Below, one piece after another: positions 35,309 to 45,505 of a stretch of 64,000 nucleotides of DNA (its first letter is position 1; the number at the start of each line of letters is the position of its first letter). This DNA comes from Fonsecaea monophora (taxonomy: Eukaryota; Ascomycota; Eurotiomycetes; Chaetothyriales; Herpotrichiellaceae). Below the pieces are notes generated by a model. The model worked only from the letters and a program-made list of their open reading frames with translations. It did no database searches and was not told the origin of the DNA. The stretch is taken from contig NW_019173957.1 in the NCBI RefSeq assembly GCF_001642475.1, positions 248,001-312,000 of the forward strand. Reading direction: 5' to 3'. A program made the translations under genes and the position numbers.

Positions 35309-37760
35309 CTAGACCCCGTTGATATACCAAGAAATGTCATTCCCATCCACCTCTCTCTGCGAGAAGCCATTGCCAAAGTACGAGAACCTGTTGACACTGT
35401 TGTATGCCCAATTATAGTCCTTTTTATTTTGAATGAGAAAAAGTCAGCTGCTGGGTCGCAAGGCATTTGGTGACATGTAGGAAAAGGGGGAGAAGGCGGA
35501 AAGTATGTACCTCATAGCGCGGTTTCGCCATTGCCTCAAAGAAATGCAATCGACTTCCCGGCCACATCATGATGGGACCATCGACTGTGCCACCCTTGAA
35601 CCACGACCGACAGGGCGAACTCCACGCGGTCCGCTTCAGGAACAGCTCTCGATGGCGTCTGAAGTCTTCCACCGCCTCCATCTTGGGCGCAAAGTACTTC
35701 ACGTCTTCTGTCTGGAGCTTCTCCACAAACTTCTCGAGATACCGTGTAATGATTTCGATCACAGGGAGAATGGAGCCGTGACCGTAGGGCCCAAACGGCC
35801 CATTGATCACTGGGAGTGACGATCGTCAGCTATGGAACTCCAAATTGCAAGAATCTGAGCCATGTCGATTCAAGAGGAACTCTCTGGACTTACTGAAGTA
35901 ATTGGGGAAGTCTGGGACGGTTGCGCTGAGATAGGTGTACGGTTGGTCTTTCCAGGCATCTCGCAAGTCGATCCCCCGTTTACCTACAATGGGATATCGG
36001 GGTCGGAAGGATACATCAAACCCTGTAGCGCAGACAAGGACGTCGATCTTGCGTTCTTTTCCATCAGTCGTGATGATGCTGTCTTCGGTAATCTCCTGAA
36101 TCGGGGAGAATGTCACCTCGCACTTTTCGTCATTGGTCAAGCACTCCAGGTATCCGTTACCTGGTGTTGGTCGCTGTGGTAGGAGGTTAGCAAGTCAAGG
36201 GCGATGAGTAGACCAACTTGGGCCTGGTAACATACCCTGCAGCCTACTGCGTAGTTGGTGGGAACCATCTTCTCGATCAAGTCTTTTCTTCCTGAGAGCT
36301 TTTTGGCCATTTCCTGCCTTGCAAACTAGAGCAGTGTCAGCATCCTGAAGTATGACTCGGACTGTCCGATAGAGACTTACAGCAAGTGCTTCCGCTTGCT
36401 CCTCCGACCCATTAATGATCTAATCAAGATTCTATTAGCTCGGCCTCCAGACACGCCACTCAGATTATAGACTAACAAATTTAAATCGTTGATTGAGCTC
36501 TTCTTCCACCATCTTGCGATAGTGGAGGTACTTGGCTGGATTGGCAGCGAATTCGGCCTTTTGCTCCTCAGTGTCTGTTGAGCTCAGGTCAGCTACAGTC
36601 TGTTTGCTTTGTCGAGTTGCTTGGGCTCTCACAGTTGAAATTGGCGCCGTTTTCACCAGCGTACTTCTGGGCGAAACCCGCTGTAATCCAGGTGGATGAC
36701 CGTTGGTAGGAGATCATTTTCTTCACACCTATGCCGAGTCTTTAGTGTTCTGTGAGTCGTTTCCAGCGTTCTGTTAGACTTACGAGGAAATATTGCGGGA
36801 ATGATCTGGACGGCACTCGAGCCATTTCCAATGATGCCAACGACCTTGTCGTCCAAGTCGACCGTATCGTCCCAGGCCGCACTGTGGACTTTATTCTTGA
36901 ATTTCTCGACTCCAGGGACAGCCGGCCATTTCCAGTTACTGGGACGTTGGTTTGATTAGCAGCCTGCACACTATACCACACAAAGTCTGGCATTTTGTCG
37001 CCTTCAACGTAGGTATCACTCACTTCAAGACTCCGGTCGCGTTGATGAGGACTTCCCCTTCGTCGTAGAAAGCGGCTTCCTCGTTTCCGTTAGGGGTGAT
37101 CTTGATTTTCCATTTTCCGGTCTCCTCATTCCACCACGCGCCAGACACTGCATGCCTCAGCTTAACAAAACCCTGCATGTGATGCTTGTCCACAATATCC
37201 TTGAAGTACCCCAGGATCTCCTGTGAGGTTGCATAGCTACCTCCTGTCAGTGGAAAAAGGCACCAGGGATGACGAGGGATAAGCTGCCTTACTAGCTGGT
37301 CCAGTCCGGCTTTGAGTGCCACGAAAACATATAATTGACGGCTGGCTGTGCCAGGAGTTAGTGTCAGTCCAGCACATCAGAGGTTGAGACACCTACAATG
37401 TCACAAGCACAACCGGGATATCTAGAAAGGAGTGAATCAGCAGAATCCAGATTGACGGTCTCTGTGTGAGGCATACTTATTCTCATACCACGTACCCCCA
37501 ACTTCATCGTTCTTCTCGTAACATTGTACCACGACGTTGTTGTCCTTCTGTTGGCCGATCGCATGGACAATGTTGATGGCCGCGGCACCAAAGCCAATTA
37601 TCAGAATCTTGATGGGACGTCGGGCTCCAAGATAAGTGTCGGGTATCACATAGCCTGTCTCGTCTGCCTTGGGGACTTTCTTTGCGTAGTTGACCACTGC
37701 CTCCAGTACATCACCGGGTGTGTCGGGGATGGATTCGTCCGTCACAATTCCAGGGGCCAT
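35309..37760 (-). CDS. Baeyer-Villiger-type flavin monooxygenase
   Basis: Twelve exons (37760-37477, 37421-37397, 37345-37293, 37236-37024, 36938-36784, 36728-36633, 36574-36477, 36419-36381, 36325-36236, 36173-35894, 35809-35511, 35419-35309) give 580 residues. The FAD loop GFGAAA starts at residue 56, CYEKNDEVGGTWYENKYPGC follows, and the NADPH loop GIIGNGSSAVQ is at 226-236. VLVCATGFD and the C-terminal RFSYFGNGFS match class B monooxygenases. The fingerprint FxGxxxHxxxW(P/D) reads FKNKVHSAAWD at 205-215, one residue short and with Asn for Gly. It should convert a ketone to an ester or lactone with NADPH and oxygen. Exons of 25 and 39 bp are confirmed only by reading frame. No targeting signal is seen. 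Confidence 0.93.
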
Positions 37761-38397
37761 CTTGAGATTCTCACTACGTGTCAGGGGCACACAGGTTACG
37801 GCCACTGTCTGTCGAGATGTAGTGTCTGGTCGGTGTAGCTTGCGGATTTCAAGGGAGTCTTGGTCGGTTGGTCAAGCTCTATATCAGTCTGCCATGACGG
37901 CACTACGAGACTGGACATGGTGCAGACACGCGCTCGCTTGCCACTCGGTCCAGGCTTACCGTTATTCACCTGATGAATTGGGTGACCAGCGGCTTCGATG
38001 AAACATAGTCCGGTATCGCGTGTTTCCCTGAGGCCGAATGTCCAGCCACGGGAAATGGAGCTCCACCGCCGGAAGAGCAGCTGGAGAATAGATCCACGCA
38101 TGCTGGCCAAAGAAGGGCTGCTTGACATGGTGGCGTGTACATACATGGGTCTCGGCACCTATGCTCACAGCCGATTGGGTTCGCTCGGAGAATGCCACGA
38201 GTCAGGACCAACTTGGTACCAATCGGATGAAATGGGCATCTGGGATGAATCCCCCACCAGCTGGATGAAGAGCCTCGGTTGAACCCCATCCGCGAGTTCC
38301 AAACAAAAAGCTTTGTTAGATGGTAACACTCAGCATTCATGGTCTATTTCGCTTTGCCCCTTGCACGCGCATAGAGATTGTCGCGCTAAAGCTAAAC
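37761..38397. promoter_or_regulatory. Divergent promoter, monooxygenase and esterase
   Basis: 637 bp between the two outward starts. Shared expression of a Baeyer-Villiger enzyme and the esterase that would cleave its product is biologically sensible. No operator is assigned. Confidence 0.55.
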
Positions 38398-39642
38398 ATG
38401 GACACGGCCCTGAGCAAAGTCCCCTCGGACTGTGTATACGATCTGAGCGCTTTTGACCCTGCCAATGTGAATCCTCAGACGATACAGTTGAACCGTTCCA
38501 TTTACTCCAAAAGTCAGGAGGATGCGAAATGGTGGGAGGTATGGGCATTTGCTCATCTTTGGCTCGCCTGAACGGGGGTCCCTAAAGTCACCATAACGCG
38601 AGGCTGACCATCGTCAGGTCGGAGCAGAAGTCTACCGTGACATGCGGGAGAAAGGCCAGGCCGCCTTTCCCGCATTCAAATATGTTGAAGGAGCCACAAA
38701 CATTGACATTCCGTCAAGGGAAACCGGGAGAACTGTCTTGTGCCGAGTCATCAAGCCTTCCACGCCGTCAACCCAACAGCGAGGGATCTTCCTGCACATC
38801 CACGGCGGCGGCTGGGTTCTGGGGACGGCTAAAGGGTAAGGAGTCCATCGCCCCGTTGAGAGATCCTGTCTGAATCATCATCAAGCCAGGATCACCTTTT
38901 GAGTCACATCGCAGAAAACACGGGCTTAACGGTGCTCTCGGTCGAATACAGACTTGCACCTGAGCATAAATACCCTGCCGCTCTGCACGATTGCGAAGAT
39001 GTTGCCGAATGGCTTGTGACGAATTCAGAAGCAACAGTGAGTGTCGCCGTCACCAGCATAGTTCTCCCGCTGACGACTGTACTTTAGCTAGGTGGCAAAC
39101 TCTGCTTTCTGGGTGGAGAGGTTATCACTACCCCCTCTCGAATTGCGGAATAGTAGCTGACATTGACCCAGTCTGCAGGGGCGACGTTGTGCGCACTGGT
39201 CTTGCTTCATCTCAAGGAGAGGAATAAAGCTGCAGAGATCAAGGGCGTGGCCCTGAGTTATGGGTGCTTCGACCTGTCCATTCTCCCTTCGTTGAAGCTC
39301 GCGCCCAGCACATCTCCGATCCTTACACTCGAGGACGCCGAACGGTTTTACAGCGCCTATATCGAAGACATGCCCTTGGAAGTCCGCAAGACTAGAGCGG
39401 TGTCTCCAGCTTACGCTGATTTATCTGGACTGTGTCCGGCGCTCTTCCTGGTCGGGACCGAGGACGCTCTGGTCGACGATTCGGTCTTGATGCATTTCCG
39501 CTGGCTTCGAGCGGGGAATCCAGCCGCGCTGCGTTTCGTGCCCGGCGCGCCCCATGGGTTTACGCTGTTTGATGCGGCAGCCGTGGAAGTTGCTAAGAGT
39601 GGTTGGCAAATCACGATCGATTTTATCCGGAGCCTGCTCTGA
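38398..39642 (+). CDS. Alpha/beta hydrolase, hormone-sensitive-lipase family esterase
   Basis: Five exons (38398-38538, 38618-38835, 38886-39036, 39088-39120, 39172-39642) give 337 residues. The oxyanion-hole motif HGGGW is at 109-113, the nucleophile Ser182 lies in GGESAG, Asp279 in GTEDALVDD and His309 in GAPHGF, a complete catalytic triad. The nucleophile elbow is split by an intron: a 33 bp exon encodes up to GGE and the next exon starts with SAG. A second in-frame ATG 78 bases upstream would add 26 residues; the nearer one is preferred for its context (AAACATGG). No signal peptide is seen, so an intracellular esterase or lactonase is expected. It is divergent from the Baeyer-Villiger gene, whose ester product it could hydrolyse. 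Confidence 0.92.
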
Positions 39643-41379
39643 TGAACCTTGGCGGGCTTCATGCGGTGGAAAGACTCAATGGCGAATGTGGATAGATTGG
39701 ATGATTGATTTGAGTCCTAGCGAGACCTACAATCGATACTGTCGATACAACTACAGGATCTTGAACCCCTTCTTCTCCTTCTCCCCAATTCAATCGCCCA
39801 AATATTACCTCTACATATCATGACTTACTTCAGAGTACAACCCCAGCCCTTCCCCAGTCCCCCAGATACGCCGTAAGTTGACCGTTGAGGTTTGAGCAAA
39901 TGCATCCAATATCCGAGCCATGAACATGGAGTCGAAAGCCATCCGAACGAAGCGCCACCGATTCCCAATGCGTGATCAGAGGTTCACCTGTCGAGACGCC
40001 GTTTGTGGTATAGTCACGGTGCTCCAATCACGCCGCCACGGGCGTTGTACACGGGCTGTTACTAGGAAATCCAGTTGCCCAGATGCGGTTCTGTAGACTA
40101 AGTCAACAGTACCACGTACGGAGGCGCGCACTAAAAGTACTATTTACTCTAATTCAAATGACAAACGTTACTTACTATAAAAGAAGATTTTCTGAGCTTA
40201 TAGGCACTTATGCCTATCTCTTAGTAATAAGTTAGACCTAATAGGCGACAGTGTAGTCTACATTCTCAATCTTGATAGACGCTGTAGGCACTAAGGATTG
40301 AGCTCCGATATCCCCGGAGGCCGCTGTAAGGACAACGAAAATAAAGTCTGTTGTCTTTTGATCACCTTGTCACTCCATTACTAGCATTGGCAATACTTTT
40401 AGTGCGCGCCTCGGTACACCTAGGCACCCATTAGGTGTCTGGATCTCTAGGAATCTAGCCACCGTAACTACCAAGTCCCCCTCCCAACGATTGGCTGGGT
40501 CGAACCCCAGCTCCGTCTTCCCCCCGGAACCCCGCCTGACAGTGGGTGGGGTAGCTCGTTTTAAAGCTGTCTCTGCTATATCAATACAAGCACCGTCTTC
40601 ACAGTAGGCACTCGTAGGTCTGAATCCTATCCGGAGCCGAACCAGGACGAGTTTGGAAGCACAATACCGGAGAAGATGACCTAGAAGGTACCATTCGGAG
40701 GTGTTGAGCTTGAAGACTTAGGGAGCCACAACCTACCGCTCAATGTTGACCAAAGACGGGAGCCTCCTCAAGCGAGATGCAGCCGTACGTGCCCTTTTTG
40801 ACAAGTCCCAGAATCAACTTCGTTAGAGAAGCCTTGTTTTAAAGCAATGCGAATGACAATCTGCCACATGCACCGGTACTATATGACGGCTCTGTGGTTC
40901 AAATCGCTTCTCGCGACCAGAACACCATGGCGATGGATGTTGTAGGCGAAGCCCGAGGTAGCAGAAAGGTACTGCAACTCCGCTTGCCTTTGAAAATGGG
41001 CAAATCTAGTCCTCGGGTCAGTCCAAACGTCGACAGCGGTACGTGCTTGACTTTCAGTGCCTCAAACCTGGAGGAGACGTGGTGTTGTGCAATTGGTAGC
41101 CACAACCATCCCTGCAGGGCAGACTGCATCCCGACTGATTTGTGAAATGCACAATGTCAGTCCTCCGACCAGTGAAGCGTACAGGCAGCCATCCATCATG
41201 ACCAGCTGTTATTCAATCTAGAGATGCAAGGTGCCGCCTCACCTTATGACAGATCCGGGGCGTTCAACCTCCCCTCTTTAACCTTCTTAATCCCTTCTTG
41301 TCAGCTCTCCCAAGCTCTTGAATGATCCTGCGCAACTCTCACATATCTCTTCTCAGACAACCTCATTGCAACATTAAAA
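39643..41379. other. Intergenic region carrying a MITE-like element
   Basis: No gene is seen in 1.74 kb. The inverted-repeat element at 40119-40414 is its only clear structure. A GGGTCGAACCCC segment near 40500 resembles a tRNA T-arm, but no cloverleaf can be built around it. Confidence 0.6.
40119..40414. mobile_element. MITE-like non-autonomous DNA element
   Basis: 296 bp bounded by 21 bp terminal inverted repeats: left 40119-40139 (CGGAGGCGCGCACTAAAAGT + A) and right 40394-40414, identical in reverse complement except at position 2. Both ends are flanked by the dinucleotide TA (40117-40118 and 40415-40416), as left by Tc1/mariner-type transposases. The interior has no coding frame and is more AT-rich than its surroundings. 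Such elements are moved by a transposase encoded elsewhere. Confidence 0.85.
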
Positions 41380-41859
41380 ATGGGAAACAACTCGGCAAAA
41401 CCCAAGCGGAAAATGAAGACCTCATTCATGTATCCGGCTCTCCACGACGAAGTTGTCAAGGCAGTGTCCCACAACGTCCCCTCCACCTGGTTTTGTGAAA
41501 CCAATAGCGACAGGGACGCCAACAACGAGTGGCAGACCCATATCAAAGGCAGGTTCAGGGGGAGGAAGAACGCTTGCTGTAAAGATGGCTGGACCAGTAA
41601 GAAGGTGGCAATCCTGATAAGAGGTTACATGGACAACGGGTACAATGCCGAAGTATTCAATCAGCGTTGCAGGACGTGCAACCAGCTGGGAATCTTAATC
41701 CTGGACAAGAAGTCATACGTCGAACGAGTCGCGTACAGAATCCAGGTGTGGGCAGGGATTGAGATGGAGCGGCCACCCTACGCCTCCAAGCCAGGCAAGC
41801 CACATGAGACCGAATATTGCGAAGGCTGTAAGAGAGGCGTTTGTCGAGGGAGCGGTTGA
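41380..41859 (+). CDS. 3CxxC-type zinc finger protein
   Basis: Single exon, 159 residues. The layout TWFCE ... WQTHIKGRFRGRKNACC ... WTSKKVAILI ... QRCRTC ... YCEGCKRGVC matches the fungal 3CxxC zinc-finger family. CxxC pairs are seen at 97-100 and 147-150, plus Cys155; the usual first pair (FxCxxC after GRF) is altered to GRFRGRKNACC, with Cys66-Cys67. The N-terminal 15 residues are basic (KPKRKMK). The family has no defined biochemical function; a metal-binding nucleic-acid or protein contact role is usual for such modules. The ATG context (AAAATGGG) is good and no intron is needed. Confidence 0.8.
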   Translation: MGNNSAKPKRKMKTSFMYPALHDEVVKAVSHNVPSTWFCETNSDRDANNEWQTHIKGRFRGRKNACCKDGWTSKKVAILIRGYMDNGYNAEVFNQRCRTCNQLGILILDKKSYVERVAYRIQVWAGIEMERPPYASKPGKPHETEYCEGCKRGVCRGSG

Positions 41860-42886
41860 CTGGCATATACACCACGCTGCTGGAACCTGATGTTGGGTAC
41901 GCGATGATGAAGCCATGTGGATGAAAGTCTCGAGGTGAGGAACAGCACAATCTAACCATCTGAGCAAGCTGACGGGTCGTGGAAGAAGGTCTGTCAACTT
42001 TGTGTCCTGAGCAGCACCATCTTATTCTGCAGGGCAATGGCAAAAGATGTATGAGCCGCAGTGTTTACTTGTGTGCGGGGGCAATTCAGAATCTAGGAGT
42101 GATTCGTAGGAGCTGTTAGCTCTTCTTCTCTGCGACGAGGCACCCTGATTCTAAGTCAGACGTCGCTGCTGCATCACAAAAACATCATAAAGCAAGCGCC
42201 GTCCAGTCTTTGAATCGGGAACATTTCAGTGGCAGCTGCGGTTGAGGACCTTCCAAGCAGCCCAGCCGCTCCTTCGTCTCTTTCGTGTCTTTCAGAACCA
42301 CAGATACCACTTCTACTACTAAGCAGCCCACACAAATGCTCCAGATCAGGTTTCCCAACACCTTTGAATGTAGAATCGTCAACGTGACCGGAGCTGATGA
42401 GTATTATTATACGAGTCACCCCGCTCAATCGGGACTAGCGTCATAGCGACGACATCATTTTCTTTCGCCTTGTGTTGATCAAAGAAGTTGCCTTTCATCA
42501 ACATCGCGGAAGCTTTTGACATTATCTGGTCAAAGCACCCTCGTGGACCAGCCTCACCTTTTGTTGATTCGACGACGGGGCTGCGCTGGTTGCCTGCCCA
42601 GACATTTCCCGCAGCCCCAGCCTCGTACTCAGCCCGCGCCACCGTCTCGCTTGTACACGAGCTGAAGTTCTGGAGAAACTCTCAGTTTCCGTGTACCACA
42701 TGCCCTCACGGCCTCAGAGCACGACTTGACATGTGAAAGGTCAGAACCTACCCAGCGCCTTCGGGTTGAATCTTTGGCACGTGCGAGCCTACTCAAGACT
42801 ACCGTCAGCCTCACCGCGTGGCCCTCAAATAGGCTGACATTTGCTTCCAACACTCCTTCAAAGGGCAATATCAACTCTTCCACAAA
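41860..42886. other. Intergenic, no gene supported
   Basis: Two overlapping minus-strand frames (42379-42642 and 42629-42883) have plausible composition but no family, no start context and no joinable splice sites. The last part should be the promoter of the next gene. Confidence 0.5.
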
Positions 42887-44527
42887 ATGTCGACGGTCAC
42901 AATGGCCTCACCGTCGTCGAAACCGATCCCTTACACCGCCAACCCTCTTCTTCTTATGATCAATGACTTGATGCTCTTTGCCGAGATTACTTTCACATGG
43001 CCTATCACAGCTGGTCTTCCCAGTATTGTACTCCCATTATTTCCAACGAGGTCGGGCTCTCTGGATGAGCTGGCCTTCACCGGTGCCAATCTGTGGGCTG
43101 CTGTCTTGCACTTCATTCTCATAGTCGCTCAGACAATCTTCCTCGGTTCGCTACTGCCACTGGCATTCATTGGCCTGCCATCCTTCTATCTCTTGTACAT
43201 TGTTGGCTTCGTTGTTGGAAATCAATGGTTTACCGTTCTGTTGAATGGGCCGAGGCGTCGAGGGCTCTTTGAGTCAAATCCAGAATGTGTCAGAGGAAAG
43301 CCTTTACATGAACATGAGAAATGGGTGTTTGTCAATGGTGTGGCTGTGGGGTATGTCATCTCTCTCAGTATATCGCGACGCGGGATCCTACCCATGTCGT
43401 CCTGGTATTCGTGTTGCACAAGTTAACAGCCTGCCAGGCGCCATTGGTTGCAGTCCAATCTCGATCGCCTCGCGATGACTTTCAGACGGCCCGTTTTTGG
43501 AATCCATAATCAGACGTAAGTCCAAGTTCCCCATGACTCCGACCATGAAACTCGAAATACCCTGAAGGTCTCCCATACCTACAGCATCTAAACTCTGTCT
43601 AACACCTGCTACAACTCTAGACGAGGCATCATCTTCGATGTCCTCGAATGCATCATTCAACGTGACTTAAACTTCGCCACCTTAGATATTCGGATTGCAT
43701 ATGCAGCAATGGTTGACATTCTGTCCGACGACAATATCCACAAGGTAGTCTTGATCCTCCACAGCCAGGGAGCCATTGAAGGCGGCTTGGTGCTTGACTG
43801 GCTCTACGATACGGTGCCAGCGGACCAGCTTGGCAAGCTGGAGGTGTATACGTTCGGAAATGCTGCAAACCATTGGAATGCCCCGGTCATATCGTCCTCG
43901 GCATCTGCTAGTGCAAATGGCCACGGTGTAGTTGAGCAGAGGCTCGTGCCACATATCGAGCATTATGCCAACGAGAGCGACTACGTCTCGAGATTCGGCA
44001 TCTTACATTTCCGCCCTGATCGACCATTACCTCGAGCATTGGCTCAAGACAACACACCATTTGCTCCCAGCTCCCGGAATACGCCTCAAGACAAGTTCAA
44101 AGTCTCAGACGAGGCATCTCGCCTCACACGACGTACCCCTCCCAAGGTCGACACGCGTGAGAAGGTAGTCGCAGCCTCTTCGAGACCATTGCTCTCTCCC
44201 AGGACACCGATCGAGATGATGGATCTTCGAGAAGAGCAGATAAACCTATTCTTCGGGCGCTTGTTCAAGCGAGTCGGCTCTGGTCACCAGCTGAATCAAC
44301 ATTACTTGGACAACATCTTCGAGATGGAGGGCATCGATACCAAAGATCTCTCCCGCGGACGTGTGCGAGACAGCAACGGCTTCATGGATGCCGAAGTCGA
44401 CATGGATATCTTGCGAGAGTGGGATACTGTACAGGCCGCTCCACGAAGAACTGGTGCGCCAGGAAGACAGGTCAAGGAGCTCAGTCGCCTGTGGACTTAT
44501 CGAAATGGGCGGAGCCCAGAGGATTGA
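42887..44527 (+). CDS. Membrane-associated alpha/beta-hydrolase-like protein
   Basis: Exons 42887-43350, 43438-43515 and 43621-44527 (introns 87 and 105 bp) give 482 residues. Two to three hydrophobic segments lie near the N-terminus (about 65-125), followed by EKWVFVNGVAVGRHWLQSNL, FGIHNQT and an IILHSQG-type elbow (VVLILHSQGAIEGG, Ser229). This is the pattern of a widespread but uncharacterised fungal lipase-like family; the His/Asp partners are not certain. After about residue 330 the sequence is polar and probably disordered. The elbow reads HSQG rather than GHSxG, so catalysis should be treated as likely but unproven. The membrane segments suggest an endomembrane location. Confidence 0.82.
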
Positions 44528-45505
44528 GAGCCGACGCAACGAGCGATGCAATGTGTCTGACGACATCTATAGCTTCCCTTCCTGTTCAGTTCGTGCAACG
44601 GTTAGCAGAACGAAAGGAGCTTGCCACCCGATTTATTCGTTCTTCCTGCCGACAATTCGGAGATCCTGCAGGAACAGGCCAATGCGGTGAGGTGTGTTAG
44701 AAGCTTTCAAATGCCCGTCCAGATGCCACCGGAGGAGAGAGGAGGAGGGACAGATATGGGAATACGGCGGCATGGAGTACTGAGAACTTGACCGGGCGAT
44801 GTGTATCTGTTATCGCAGTACAAGGGACAAGGACCTAGGAGCGCCCACACGTCAATGAGACTACATTAAGCCTTACTGGCCAGGCAGTTTTTATTGTTCA
44901 GTCATTAGATAGGTTCTCATTGTCAATGCTCCTCTCCGGCCAGAACGACCGGGCCAATCGAACAGGATTTGTGATTGAGATAATCATATATTTATCCACT
45001 AGGGTTCCCTTTCCTCCATGCCACCACCGTCTCCAAAACAACTTGAAGTTCAAGGTCACATTATTGCATTACCCATTATCGATTTTGCAATCTTAGCATT
45101 ATAGCCCGCACAGGTCTTGACTTTTCTTTTGTCCCTTTTTCCGGGGTCAATGACGCACCGTCGGCCGTGTCGTGAAGGCCGTCTTGGCTTCTATTTCTTT
45201 TTTTTTTTTTTAGTTCTTTGACTCTTAAATCGGGGCTCGAATTAGTCCTGTGATCCCTCCATCTTTCTCGGTTCTCTTGATTGTCACGGTCATGGATCTT
45301 GAATGGTATTGGGGTCTGGGTAACCGAGCTAGATGGGATAGAATGTGTGTCCTTCCTTCATTACATATCTCAAAACCAGTCATTCCACATCCCTCGACTT
45401 GATCTCGCCCGTTAGTTTTTTTTCTTGCCTGCTTGCTATCGCTAGCGCAAGTAGTTGCGGCCCCACAGACGAAAAACACAATGGACAAGCATGAGCATGT
45501 CAGGG
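44528..45505. other. Convergent 3' intergenic region
   Basis: The 978 bp lies between two stops pointing at each other. A T-run near 45200 is the only notable feature. No gene is supported. Confidence 0.55.

Noticed and set aside
23211..39642. Secondary-metabolite biosynthetic cluster
   Set aside because: No PKS, NRPS, terpene synthase or prenyltransferase core gene lies in or next to the group; a catabolic role fits better.
40480..40530. Possible tRNA T-arm (GGGTCGAACCCC)
   Set aside because: The loop and stem lengths do not fit a T-arm, and no D-arm, anticodon arm or acceptor stem can be paired around it.
42379..42883. Two overlapping minus-strand ORFs that look protein-like
   Set aside because: They cannot be joined by GT-AG sites in phase and match no family I know.
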